Assembly: GCA_032718475.1 (NCBI GenBank)
Contig: JAUCBJ010001742.1
Coordinates: 1 to 28,739, forward strand
Reading direction: 5' to 3'
DNA: 28,739 nucleotides
Source of the DNA: Nemertoderma westbladi
Taxonomy: Eukaryota; Xenacoelomorpha; Nemertodermatida; Nemertodermatidae
This document shows, piece after piece, positions 1-10,731 of this stretch. The translations under genes were made by a program, and so were the position numbers. Below the pieces are notes generated by a model. That model was not told the origin of the DNA. It worked only from the letters and a program-made list of their open reading frames with translations, and ran no database searches. Position 1 is the first letter of the stretch. The number at the start of each line of letters is the position of its first letter.

Positions 1-212
1 TGACTTTTTATTAATTATAAAAAAAAAAAAATATATAGTGAAATAATTCATCACTAATGTTTATTTTATTTTGAAATAAAGGTAAATTAAATAGCCATTT
101 TCATGAACGATATTTTATTAAGTGTTTGTATGTTATTGTGAAATAATTATAATTTTAATGAATAATTATTATCATATCAAACAAGTTAGCATTTTCATTC
201 AGTTACAGTCAT

Positions 213-297
213 GGGCCAAAACGTCCGGGCCGAATCGTCCGGGCCGAATCGTCCGGGCCGAAATGTCCTGGACCGAAACGTCCTAGGCCGAAATGTC
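213..297. repeat. 14-bp minisatellite, about six units
   Basis: Six head-to-tail units of 14-15 bp close to GGGCCGAAACGTCC, with changes such as GAATCGTCC and GAAATGTCC; units 5 and 6 begin TGGACC and TAGGCC. It is a GC-rich island in AT-rich DNA. No reading frame or promoter is visible around it. Confidence 0.85.
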
Positions 298-1580
298 TGT
301 ATACCTCAAACATCAACTGTAAGTTTGTATAATGTATTACCCAATGAATAGCTCTTCCCAGTGAATCCTATGACAATAGTCTATAAGGTTACTCACTCTT
401 ATGTTAAGTGGGAGGGAGTTGATGAAAATGAATGAGGAAGGACCCAACTAACACTACGTTAGTCTATGGAGGGTCGGTCTCCTTACAGATGATGAAATCA
501 TCAGAAAATGAATACAGAAAATGAATAATATGACTCATATTACTTACTTACGTACCTAGAGAACATTAGTAAATGTGTCAAACCCTAGTATTATTGAAAG
601 GTGGTTTAATATTTACCTAGTTTCACCAGAAGTGACCTAACAGACTTCATTGTTTATATGAAAAAATTGACCTACCACTACTAACCCGTTTAATTTAGTT
701 GGATTGTTTATTATATTTAATTCTATGTAACGAGTATTGATATCAACATAATTCCATTGTTGAAAGTTCATATACTTATTTTGGTGAAAATTTCAGAAAA
801 AACTCAATATTACATAATTTAACATATTGTATTGGATTGTGTTGAGAACTTGTACGTGATTTCAGGGAACGATTTTGCTGCCAAGGCTAACTGTATACAG
901 AAATCTTATATTTTTGTCGTATTATTATTCATTTCCCATGCCTAAAACATTTATGCTTCGATTGTATTGAATGGCCCATAAGGTTGTTTTTATTGTTGCC
1001 TAACAACGGCTGTAGTATTATTGAACTCTCATTGGTAGCAGCCGAAGTTGATATCCCTGCGTCTTATTGGCTGTTCTATTCACTGGGCATTGTATATAGT
1101 CGTTGTCAACCCTTACAGGCTAGCTCTTTTGATTTTAACCTAAATAACACCTTAGGTTTTTGTATTGATTTCATAAGCGCCATTGTGCCACTTTAATTAC
1201 TGTGGTTCACAATATTTACCTAATCACTTCATTGTAACTAGTCATTTACTCTAATCATTTGTATTAACAACTAATATTTGCACTACTTGTTGATGAATAT
1301 ATTGGACTAAAGATCAAACCAACTTGATTCCCACACGATAAATGTAAGTGCGCCTGTCAGTAATAAGATTCGGTTCATTTAATGCAAATGTGTGAGTCCA
1401 CAATATTGTTATATTATTCCCAACTAGTAGCTACTATTATACTATATTATACTATAGATACGGCTCTACCTTGAATGTAAAAATTGAGTTACTTTTTATA
1501 AATTTGCTAGTGTTAGACGTAGAATGAAATAAAATGTTTCTTCATTATTACAGTAATTCGACGAACTATATTCTCTGAGT
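298..1580. other. AT-rich stretch, no gene recognised
   Basis: No convincing coding sequence. A 70-codon open frame at 984-1196 lacks an ATG start and has no recognisable motif. A possible splice acceptor (pyrimidine-rich, ending TTACAG at about 1553) lies just before the damaged coding region that follows and could be its first acceptor. Confidence 0.4.
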
Positions 1581-2298
1581 ATGCCGAAAGCTAGCCAACT
1601 TGGTCACCATGGTTACCAATAGACCACACGTGGTATTACCATAGAAACGAGGCGCCACCATTGGCAATCCGAGAGAACACGACTGCAGGGGATATGATGA
1701 CAGATATCTACTGACACTCTGGCAACAATAATATTCTAGAACTTTCGCAAAGACACGACGCTTCTACCTACAGAATACCGCCGGATTTCCTAAACAAATC
1801 GAAGCGAAAATATAAAATTGGAAACTCTTTTTCTTTCCACGACAACCGACACCAGACGCGCGACTACGGGGTTTATTTCGACGAGAAGTTTGGGAAGTTT
1901 AAATCCTACGGAGATAAGCGGCAGCATCTGTCTGCGAACCACATCGAGTGGGTGAGTGACACAGCTGGGCGAGGTACCCGGCCCTACACGTCGGTTTACC
2001 GGAGGAGTTTCAACCGAGTCTCGTCTGTAACCCCGGATACAACTGCGGGGATATTGCTTGATATCCCTCCTGTATTCCGGGCCGCCACCTCGGAATCATT
2101 CTGACCCCACTCCCGCTTCCCCCGTGTCTACCCGACCCCGTAGTCAGGGCGACTGATCGCTCGGAATATATCCGGGTTGGTATGACAGCTCCTCATTCCG
2201 GTTCATTTAGGACTCCTCTTCGCTCCATCGCTTTGGCACAGGAACCATTCCAGAAACCCAATAACTGGCGATATTCAAACAGAGGCGTTAAAATATAA
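1581..2298 (+). pseudogene. Damaged host coding region, product not recognised
   Basis: A GC-richer block reads as protein only when several frames are combined. It may begin at ATG 1581 (MPKASQLGHHGYQ). It shifts frame near 1612 into a stretch containing DHTWYYHRNEAPP, meets TGA at 1712-1714, and stays open to 2101 with segments such as SFSFHDNRHQTRDYGVYFDE and NHIEW. It ends in a third frame at TAA 2296-2298 with EPFQKPNNWRY. Residues are rich in Tyr, Arg, His and Asn, with no signal peptide or membrane segment. Possible splice sites exist (acceptor CTACAG at 1771-1773, donor GTGAGT at 1952), but simple splicing does not restore one frame through to the end. So this is either a pseudogene with about four lesions or a gene with uncorrected assembly indels. 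I do not recognise the family; the composition recalls small axonemal proteins, but that is only an impression. Confidence 0.45.
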
Positions 2299-2324
2299 TA
2301 GGATTTATTTGTATATTATTAGGT

Positions 2325-2330
2325 AATAAA
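2325..2330 (+). promoter_or_regulatory. Polyadenylation signal AATAAA
   Basis: AATAAA lies 27 bases after the terminal TAA of the damaged coding region at 1581-2298, the normal place for a 3'-end signal. This supports that block being a real terminal exon or a copy of one. Confidence 0.5.
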
Positions 2331-2568
2331 GAATTTTAATTAACAATTAATTTGTTTAATTATATCAGCTGATTTTGAAAAGTCCAAATTTTGCTCTCGT
2401 AACTCCTCCGACATTCTCAAAATGTTTCTATAAAATATATTAGGTAATATTAGGCAGACAACTGATACGGATGTTGAAATATTTAAGGCAACACTTATGA
2501 GTTAAGGTGCACCTTAGCTAAGGTTGATTTATATGCAACTGGCCTGTTACGGTATATGCGCTGTATAC

Positions 2569-2667
2569 ATATATTAGTCAGTTATACTGTACATATATTA
2601 GTCCATTATACAGTATAATATATTAGTCCTTTATATAGTATCATATATTAGTCCGTGATGCAGTATA
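2569..2667 (+). repeat. 25-bp tandem repeats at LTR 5' edge
   Basis: Four units of 24-25 bp, each starting ATATATTAGTC and ending in variants of ATACAGTAT (2569-2592, 2593-2617, 2618-2642, 2643-2667). The same array is in the 3' LTR at about 22140-22238. It lies in U3, well upstream of the TATA box, where enhancer repeats are often found; that role is inferred. Confidence 0.75.
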
Positions 2668-3069
2668 ATTATTTTAGATAAGGCATAATAGCGCAGTGAC
2701 ATTTAGATAAGGAGAATAAAACGCCCATATATTTTAAATTCATCCATTTTGTATAGTATGTAGCCCTACCTATGTAATTTTGTAATAGGATATAAGTAGA
2801 TAGTTCCAGGGTAGCAAGTTCTTGTTGGACCCTGGATATGGGCTTGCTATTATTAGCCTTGATGGGGCTAGCTATTGGTTTTAATTTTCTCTATAATGCG
2901 CTAAATTAACCTTTGTGCATCATGTTATTAGTACCGCTAAATTAAGCATTGGCAAAATTACCTTATATGGTGACGAATTGTGGGTTTTAGGAGCAATAGG
3001 TTCACAATCCGGCTCTCTTATTGGCCTAACTGCTTCCAGGTTGGTCTAATGATAGCTCGGATTGGGGAG

Positions 3070-3115
3070 CCAATGAGAGATCGATTGCATCACCTTTCTC
3101 AAATCACCTATAAAT
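3070..3115 (+). promoter_or_regulatory. LTR promoter: CCAAT and TATA boxes
   Basis: CCAAT at 3070-3074, with ATTGG just before it on the opposite orientation, is followed about 35 bases later by TATAAAT at 3109-3115. Transcription of the element would then start near 3140, making U3 about 0.6 kb and the rest R/U5. Motif-based only. Confidence 0.5.
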
Positions 3116-4592
3116 TGGCGTTTTGCCGGTATGTGCTGTGTTAGTTACAGTAGTGATAGTTTCTTCTTGATTATTCAGAGTTTCGGATACATTTGTGCGT
3201 AAATTCTGTATTTCTGCTTTTTTCGGAATTATTTTCTTGCAATGATTAGCTAGATTCTTGCTTGTGTTTCTCAATCAATCCCAATGATTGCTGTCAATTA
3301 CACTTGGAACTATGATTTCTACCTTTTAGTAAATGGTTCTATGTGATTTATTTCGACGCAATAATCCCACGGGATTTCTTAGACTGTCAGACTTTGTGAT
3401 TTGCATGTGCCGTTACGGTAGCTACCCATAGGATGGAGAGCTAAGTTACCGATAGGCGCAGGGTGCATCGGGGGGTTAGCGACGAAGGGAGCGCGGAGGA
3501 TTCAAAGGCGGGCAACGCTGGCATGAAGGTCACCGTTGCGGTTGGGCATTTGGCAGTGTAGAGCGGAGACCACTCGCTAGTACAGTAATTAGGGGCTGAT
3601 GATCCAGATTTTGTCTCTATTTTGTAGTATTAGGGGGGCAGGAATTGGGTTAGTTAGGAAGCCTAGATGTACTCGGGAGAGGCCTACATGCTTTACATAT
3701 CGAATTGCGAGTTGCGGTCGTTGCGAATAGCAAACGGCACTGTATTGTGAACTATTGATTGTTACGCTGATTGGTGTGTTACTAAAGTGTGCCTAATAAA
3801 TCACGAATGCTTAGATAGGCACTCTTTTCCCTTTGATTGATTTCTATTTCTTAGTTACGAAATTAATTATTGCTTAGGTTGAAAATAATACAGTATCTTA
3901 GGCTGTTACTAGTGTGACCCGGTGTGTAATAAATTAGAATTGCGCATTCTGGAATACTTAGTAATTAGTACGCTGTTACATATTTGTGACTGTAATTAAT
4001 TAGTAAAATTAAGAATTTGTACGCAGCATAGCGGAGAGTAGTTAAGGTAATAATTTAAAGTACCGTAAACTATTCATGCTGGGCGGTTATTTGAATTAGC
4101 GGGCAATAAGTTAGATCGCAGTATACAGTACGCAAAACGCATTAGTAATTTGCTGGCCTAAAGCCAGCCGTAGGCAAGTTTAGTCCCACAATAGGTATTA
4201 CCCCTAAATAAAACTGTACCATTTTTGATTATTTAAATATTCTCACATTCACACATTCCATTAGGGAACCCCAGTATTTGCGATTAGACGCGATTGTTTG
4301 CGATTAGATTAGAGTATAAAAGACGTAATTATTAGCGCGTTTTAAAAGTAAGATTAGGCCATAAGAATACACTCTGAGTGTAAGGCCTCTCACACTCGTC
4401 TTAAGTCAGCTTAGGGAGTCGATTCAGGTTTGTTGTTTTGGTTATTCCCGCTTGGCTCATATATTCGAACAGTTAGCTCTCTATTGAGTAATTGATAGAG
4501 AAAGTAACGAGAATTTAGCAGGAGCCGTAGAAAATTAGGAAATATATTAGCGGACGGCAGATTAGCGCCATCCAACGGTAAGTAGTGGGTTT

Positions 4593-7118
4593 CTCACTCC
4601 TCTACGTATACACGGATACTCACTACCAATTACTAACAACAGACAATACGGAAAACGTCAGAGGGGCGGGACAGCCATATACCTAAAAAACGGACTAGAC
4701 TACACACACCGTACAGATATTACAATTGAACACTGCGAATCTTCTTGGGTTAGTATTTCTAGAACAAAAAAATCTAAAAATATAAAACCAATATTAATAG
4801 GCAAAATTTATCGCCCTGATTCCTGCGATCTAAATAATTTTCTAGAAAATGTCAACAATTTACTTTATAATTTATCAACTCAAAATCTTGACGTTATTTT
4901 AACCGGCGATTTCAATTTAGACCTTTTAAAAAAATCAAACAACGCTATTAAATACCTACAAGTTTTAGAATCATACTCCTTCGAACAACTAATTAAAGTC
5001 CCAACTAGAATAACCCCCCATTCCAAAACTCTACTTGATCACATTTCAACAAATATACGAGATAAAATAATAACTCCCGGTGTTTTCCTTGCAGAAGTAG
5101 GTACAACTGACCACTTAGGTACATTTATTACAATTCAAAATTACTCATGTTTTTTTAACCCACCTGAAACACGTTACACTTACGACTATTCTAAATTTAA
5201 CAAAGAAAACTATCTAAACGATTTGCGAGAAACCAGCTTGTGGACATATAAAAATGATAATATTATGACTGAAAATAAATTTGAAGAATTTTACAAAAAT
5301 TTTGAAAAAATAACGAGTAAACACCTACCGAAAAAACAATTAGAAAAAAATGAAATACCAAAAAAACCATGGATGACCATAGGACTGATTAAATCGTCAA
5401 TAACTAAAAATAAAATGTACGCCGCTCTCTCAAAAAATACGACAGAAGAAAAATTAAAGGAATATAAAAAATACCGTAACAAATTTTCGAAAACTCTAAA
5501 ATCTGCGGAAAAATTATATTATGCAAAAGAATTCGACAAAAACAAAAATAATATGAGAAAAACATGGAATACAATAAATTCAGCTTTAAACAGGTCAAAA
5601 CCGAAAACTTCACCAAAAAAACTAATTATTACTGATAAGAATGGAAATAATAAAGAAATTACTAACCCCAAGGAAATCTGCAGTGTTTTTAACAACCACT
5701 TTGCTACTATAGGAACTCGACTGGCACAAGAGATACCCACAACAAACAGAAACCCAATACGTTATATAAACCACAAAAAACCAAACTCCTTCTCACTTGT
5801 TGAAACCTCTAACACTGAAACTATTTACAACATACTAGATCTCAATAACTCAAGTTCAACTAATGACAGCTTCCCCATCACTCTAGTTAAATTAGCAGCG
5901 TACGATATTGCACCACATTTGACATATCTGATAAATCTCTCTATTAAAACCGGTTCATTCCCATCCACTCTTAAATCTGCTAAAATTACCCCAGTTTTTA
6001 AATCCGGCGTCCCTACTGACAAAAATAATTACAGGCCCATATCAATATTACCTGTATTCAGTAAACTCTTTGAACGCGTAATCAACTCCCAACTAATCTC
6101 TTATCTAGACAAGTACTCCATACTCTCACAATACCAATACGGATTTCGAAAACAATCTACAACAACAGATGCCATACTGACTGTAACCGAAAAATTACAA
6201 AATATTCTAGAATTACAAGAATCTGCCTGTTTGATATCAATAGATCTTAAGAAAGCCTTCGATACTTTACAACACAATATTCTCTTAACGACGATACAAA
6301 CCTACTTTACAATCACAAAGACCTTGAAATACTAACTGAAACTGTAAATACCGAACTTAATAAAATTGATCTATGGCTAACCGACAACCAACTATCATTA
6401 AATCTTAAAAAAACAGAGTATCTATTTTTTACAAATAAAAAAGAAACAAAACACAATAACATAAAAATACGTAATCAACCAATAAAAAATGTAAATGAAA
6501 CAAAATTTTTAGGAATTTGGATAGACAGAAAGTTATCTTGGAAAAATCATTGTGCTTATGTTTTGAAGAAAATCTCAAAATCAGCTGGTATATTTTTTAA
6601 ACTCCGACACACTCTACCACTACGTATAAGAAAATTACTCTACTGTTCACTGATACAACCTTACATTAATTACGGTATAGTGATCTGGGGTAACGCTCAA
6701 TCTACACATACAAAACCTATTAAAATTAAAATAAATAAACTAGTCAGAGCTAGCTATTACCTTCAGTCACTACAGAGAACACGCATCACCACTCTACAAA
6801 CAATTAGATATACTACCGATTGAAAAACTGCATTTTCTTGAAACAGCTAAACTAATGTGGGAAATCCACAATAACAAAAAACAAAATTTTATCACTTCGT
6901 TGTTTCAACAAACATCTACTGTACATACTTCCAACACAAGATCAACAACAAGAAAAAACTACTATGTACCACGGACCCGACTACTACAAGGACAGAAATC
7001 ATTAAAATATAACGGTGTCATTGTCTGGAACACGCTAGATGTAGATATGAAACAAAGTAAATCGAAAAAATCATTAGGAAGAAAATTAAAAATTAAACTA
7101 ATAAATGAGCTACAGTAA
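4593..7118 (+). pseudogene. LINE ORF2 remnant: endonuclease and reverse transcriptase
   Basis: The frame is open from the first base to 6335. The C-terminal half of an AP-type endonuclease shows RGGTAIYLKNG, TGDFNLD, LLDHI and TTDHLG. It is followed by a linker and the N-terminal RT motifs (NYRPISILPVFSKLFERV, YGFRK, then motif A LISIDLKKAFD). At about 6286 the sequence jumps straight to DDTNLL, the end of the YADD catalytic motif, in another frame. RT motif B and the first residues of YADD are therefore missing, an internal deletion of some hundred codons by family comparison. The C-terminal domain (FLGIWIDRKLSWKNH, LYCSLIQPYINYGIVIWG) continues in that frame to 6823, then shifts near 6755 into a frame ending at 7118. 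The enzyme cannot be active. The host of the insertion is the LTR of an otherwise unrelated retroelement. Confidence 0.88.
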
Positions 7119-7309
7119 GATAAAATACGAGAAATAAAATACAAAAAAATATAAAATATTGCGATTTTATCCAGTTTCAACTCCTAAAAATACAAATTAA
7201 ATTAATTGAATAAAAAGTAAAATAAATATACAGTACTTTGTGGGAAAAACGAAAAAATGGAAATCGCCTGAGCTGTTGCTGGTTGGATAGGCTAGTACCA
7301 CCCCACCCA

Positions 7310-7328
7310 CCCCCCCCCCCCCCCCCCC
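7310..7328 (+). repeat. C19 homopolymer in LINE 3' UTR
   Basis: Nineteen Cs in a row after a CCACCCCACCCA lead-in, between the LINE stop codon and its tail. The minus strand could form a G-quadruplex. Run length is prone to sequencing error. Confidence 0.85.
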
Positions 7329-7643
7329 GAACTGGTCGTTGATAGCAGTTGACAAAACTAGCTTCGGCTACTGCCAACTACTATCAGTGCACTATTATTA
7401 CCAACATTCAAAATTATTAAATTGTTAAATGCTTACCCTGCTAATTAAAAATTAAAAATAATGCAATTATTGTTATAATTATTGTGTACGACCACTCGGT
7501 ATAAATAAAAATAAATAAATCTCAATCTCAATCTTTTGTACTCCGCAGCCCTACATTAGTAATTATACGCTCCTGATTGCCCTGTTTAATAAATAGAGCA
7601 GTTTGTGTTTTTATTGGTTAGGCCGGGTAGTTTGTTCGAAACA

Positions 7644-8883
7644 GTAAAGCACGTTTTGTTTTGCTGTACTGCGTACAGTAAGACAGAGAGTGTATTCTTT
7701 AGGCTGTTAGTTTAGACTACTGTTAGTTTTGTTTGTTTTGCTGCCTTTCAACAGTAAAGCACGTTTTGTTTTGCTGTACTGCGTACAGTAAAGTACGATT
7801 AAGATTGCTGTATTAGGTACTGTACTGCGTACGGTGAGACAGAGAGTGTATTCTTTAGGCTGTTAAGTTAGAGTTTGGTATTCATTAGTCGCAATACAGT
7901 AGTACAGTAGTGCATTAGGCTGATTTCTGTTACTGCGTACAGTAGAAAAGACATTTGTTTTGCTGTACCACATACAGTATTCATTAGGCTGTTAGGTTAG
8001 TGTACTGTTCTAGTTACTGTACTGCGTACAAGTGGATGTACGGTAGTGCGTTTACTAATCACAAATACAGCAGTTCATTAGGCAAGCTGTAATTAGTAAG
8101 TTTTTGAAAATATTAGCTAGGTTTGTGAGAATTCAGTTTCGGTCAAAATTATTTTGTAATAAAATCTAGAGTTTTGTACCGGTATATTAGATAACCGCTT
8201 AGTTGTTTTATACCATCTGGAGATACATGGCAAGACGGAGCTTCTGAGTTTGGGGTTCGTGTGGGTCTGCGGGTTCGGTTTGCAATCCGTGAAAGGACTG
8301 AAACTTTGGACGCGGATGTGGAATCTCACAGCAAACAAGGTTAGTTGTTCTGTTGGCACCATTGTGTTTGTGGAAGCAGTAAAAAATTATCGGTTGTTTA
8401 ACTGCGAAGCTGAACTCAATTTATTAGTTAGGTTAGTTAGGTTTAGCCGACCATGTTTTTTGAATCGCTCAAGTTAGAGAGAGAGAAAGAGAGAGAGTCG
8501 CAGCGCAAAGATGTAGCCACGCGCTAGTGGATACATATAATATTTGAAATTAAAATTGCGTTAATTAGAGCTGTATATGCAAAATTAGAAATATTTGGGT
8601 GGCAAGTTTATTTTGAATATTTTGTATTAGATTCAAAGTTATTTTGTGCTATACCGGTATTTAAATGCTATATAATAGCTATAGAATAATATTTATGTTT
8701 AAATTTTGTATTGGTATTTGCTACAACTATATCCTATTAAATTCCCAATATTGTATTGCGAATTTATTTGACATTTTGAGACCAACCAATTATTTGACAA
8801 ATAATTTAACCGCATTGCGATTAAATTATATATATCTCGAATTTTGCGAGATTTTAGCCGGAAGGCAAAATATTACTTAGACA
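7644..8883 (+). other. Retrotransposon leader with repeated small hairpins
   Basis: About 1.24 kb between the 5' LTR and the first gag ATG. A direct repeat of about 40 bp (starting near 7640 and 7750) carries the inverted motif CTGTAC-TGC-GTACAG. Six exact or near copies of the motif lie at 7664-7678, 7774-7788, 7820-7834, about 7927-7942, 7963-7977 and 8017-8031. A GA-rich run is at about 8476-8498. No TGG-type primer binding site is adjacent to the LTR. Packaging, dimerisation or primer annealing normally map to this region, so such roles are plausible but not shown. Confidence 0.6.
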
Positions 8884-10040
8884 ATGAGTGTCTCAGACAA
8901 GGAGGCACTAGAGGACAGCTATGAGACGGCGGCCGGGCCGCCGACTGATACAGTGTAGACATAACTGTTGACGACAATGCCGACTATGACGACGCAGCGA
9001 GTGATGCTGATGTAAGTGAACAGGAGGACGAGACAGTAACCAGTGAGGAAGAGCAAGGTGAGGTAATAGTATTAGGATCCCCTACCACTACTGTAAGGAA
9101 GGATTGTATAGCAACCCGGCCAGAGGTGAGTGATAGGGAGGGTAGTATAGCAGAAGCGAGAGCCCGGAGCCCGGTTTCCAGACCTGTGGGCATGGTAAGT
9201 GCCGTGGTCCCAGCGGCTATAAGGAGTACCCGTAGTTCCCGAAATAATCCTTCAAGTCCACCGAGTGTGAGTCAGGTAAGCGAGAGAGAACTAGACATTG
9301 CGATAAAGAAGAAACTTCGTGCGCATGCCGGACATATAACCCGGACGGCGGACAAGGTAAGGAAGATGTTAGCCAACTCAGCGAACATCGGAAGGGAAGG
9401 GTTAGTAGAGATTAGAAGAGGATACAACTCAGCGTTATTCAAGCAGACAGAGGAGCTTGCAGTCCTAGCAAAGAAAGCAGTGGAGTCTCAGTCGAGCGAC
9501 ATGGCGACGATGATTTACGATAGGGTTTTAGCAGCCTTGTTGGAGCACCGCGCGTTATCGGAGCGATTTCGACAAGTTAGGACGGATAACTGGTTGCTAT
9601 GGGCATCACAAGCGCAGGCAACTCAGGTGAGCGGCGCAGAGTTGAGAGATTTAGTGGAGCGAGAAGAGACGCAAGATAAGGAAGTGCGCCGTTATCAGAG
9701 GGAAGTTACCAGTTGGCTGATGCAGAGTGGAGTGGTGGTACCGGGCCAGGTGCTACCAACGACGGAGAACATCCAACAGAGGACGTTGACTCCACCCGAC
9801 GACGCATCTAGAGACAGTGGCGATTCCCAGGTTAGTCACGCGCGAGGTAAGGTTATATGTGCTAGATCCCTTGTTTCTCACAACTCGGCAGAGGAGAGAA
9901 GATGCCGACTGGACGAACAACAGGCGGAAGTTTTGCGTGCAGCGGAAGCACGGAAGGAAGCTGAGCGGGAATGGGAGCGCACACGTAAGTTAGACGCGAG
10001 GTTGCGAGAGTTGGAAGATAAAGGTAAGCGTGAGCAAGCG

Positions 10041-10172
10041 GAGCGTGAACAGAAGGAACGCGAACTCCAACTCGAACGCGAACAGAAGGAATGCGAACTC
10101 GAACTTGAACGCAAATGCAAGGAACGCGAACTCCAACTTGAACGCGAACGGAAGGAACGCGAACTCGAGATC
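10041..10172 (+). repeat. 33-bp coding repeat, four units
   Basis: Four 33-bp units (10041-10073, 10074-10106, 10107-10139, 10140-10172) encode 11-residue blocks like EREQKERELQL and ERERKERELEI. Eleven-residue charged repeats suit an extended coiled coil. They lie in the gag region just before an in-frame TGA. Confidence 0.85.
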
Positions 10173-10640
10173 GAGAAGGAGCGACAGGCGTTGTATGAAG
10201 AAAAGAGGCGTGTGGAAGAAGAGAGCGCAGCGAGATGAGCAAGGGAAGAAGAAGAACATAAACTGGCGCAGTTGGAAAGTGCGAGATTAGATTTAGAGAG
10301 CGAAGAACGGACCAGAAAGGCGAATGAAATCGCCGAGAAGGGGATGCGAATGATCGAAGAATGTGGGGCGAGTGTAGGTACCGAGTTGCGAGAACTGTTC
10401 GCACTGCAGAAGGCCGAACAGGAAGCGAGAACTCCGACTGTATGTGAGTCGACGACGACCAAAATTCCTATACCCGGTCCAGCTATTACAAGTACTCGGA
10501 TTGCTAAACCGTTCGCTACATATCGCACGCCAGTTGGTATTAGTGCTTCACCCATCGTGCAGGATCCACGTCATCAGAACACCGCACCAGTACATATCGA
10601 ACGTGAGAACGAAGAATTTAGAGGAGAAACTCCAACGGGA

Positions 10641-10681
10641 CGAGTATTTGGCGAACCGAACCCGCGGGTTTGGAATACACG
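10641..10681 (+). repeat. Palindrome family copy 1 (in gag)
   Basis: Core CCGAACCCGCGGGTTTGG at 10656-10673, one change from the ideal palindrome. Outer arms CGAGTATT (10641-10648) and AATACACG (10674-10681) pair at 7 of 8 positions; seven extra bases sit on the left side only. The reading frame reads E-P-N-P-R-V-W-N. Confidence 0.75.
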
Positions 10682-10711
10682 GACAGAGCGCCGACCCAGT
10701 TCGACGGAGAA

Positions 10712-10731
10712 CTTCCGGGTTAAACCGGAAG
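10712..10731 (+). repeat. Unrelated perfect hairpin in gag
   Basis: CTTCCGG and CCGGAAG form a perfect 7-bp stem around a 6-base GTTAAA loop. The core is not that of the seven-copy family, although it lies only 31 bases after copy 1. Confidence 0.6.

Larger units (their letters stand above)
4593..7533 (+). mobile_element. 5'-truncated LINE (CR1/Jockey-like group) in the LTR
   Basis: The insert separates two halves of the 5' LTR. It begins inside the endonuclease coding frame, as expected for a 5'-truncated copy, and ends with a short repeated tail (AATAAATAAATCTCAATC and a further CTCAATC-like unit) instead of a long poly(A). Tandem-repeat tails are typical of CR1/L2/Jockey-like families. 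The 3' part also has a 19-base C run. Because the 3' LTR is unbroken at this point, the insertion is younger than the BEL element. Confidence 0.9.
2545..7643 (+). repeat. 5' LTR, split by a LINE
   Basis: Two parts, 2545-4592 and 7534-7643, align end to end with the 3' LTR. The join in the intact LTR reads GTGGGTTTTTGTACTCC; here the 5' part ends in three Ts and the 3' part starts with four, so the LINE left at most a 2-bp T duplication. Together the parts give about 2158 bp. A 1-base deletion near 2895 relative to the 3' LTR breaks a chance open frame present there. Confidence 0.95.

Noticed and set aside
984-1196. 70-codon open frame in the left flank
   Set aside because: Starts without ATG, has no recognisable domain and no supporting splice or promoter signals.
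7177-7377. Minus-strand frame across the poly-C tract
   Set aside because: Its glycine run is simply the complement of the C homopolymer in the LINE 3' end.
9862-10555. Long minus-strand frames (180 and 225 codons) opposite gag
   Set aside because: They mirror the charged 33-bp repeats of the gag coiled coil; their Ser/Arg- and Val/Arg-rich text is the complement of that repeat.
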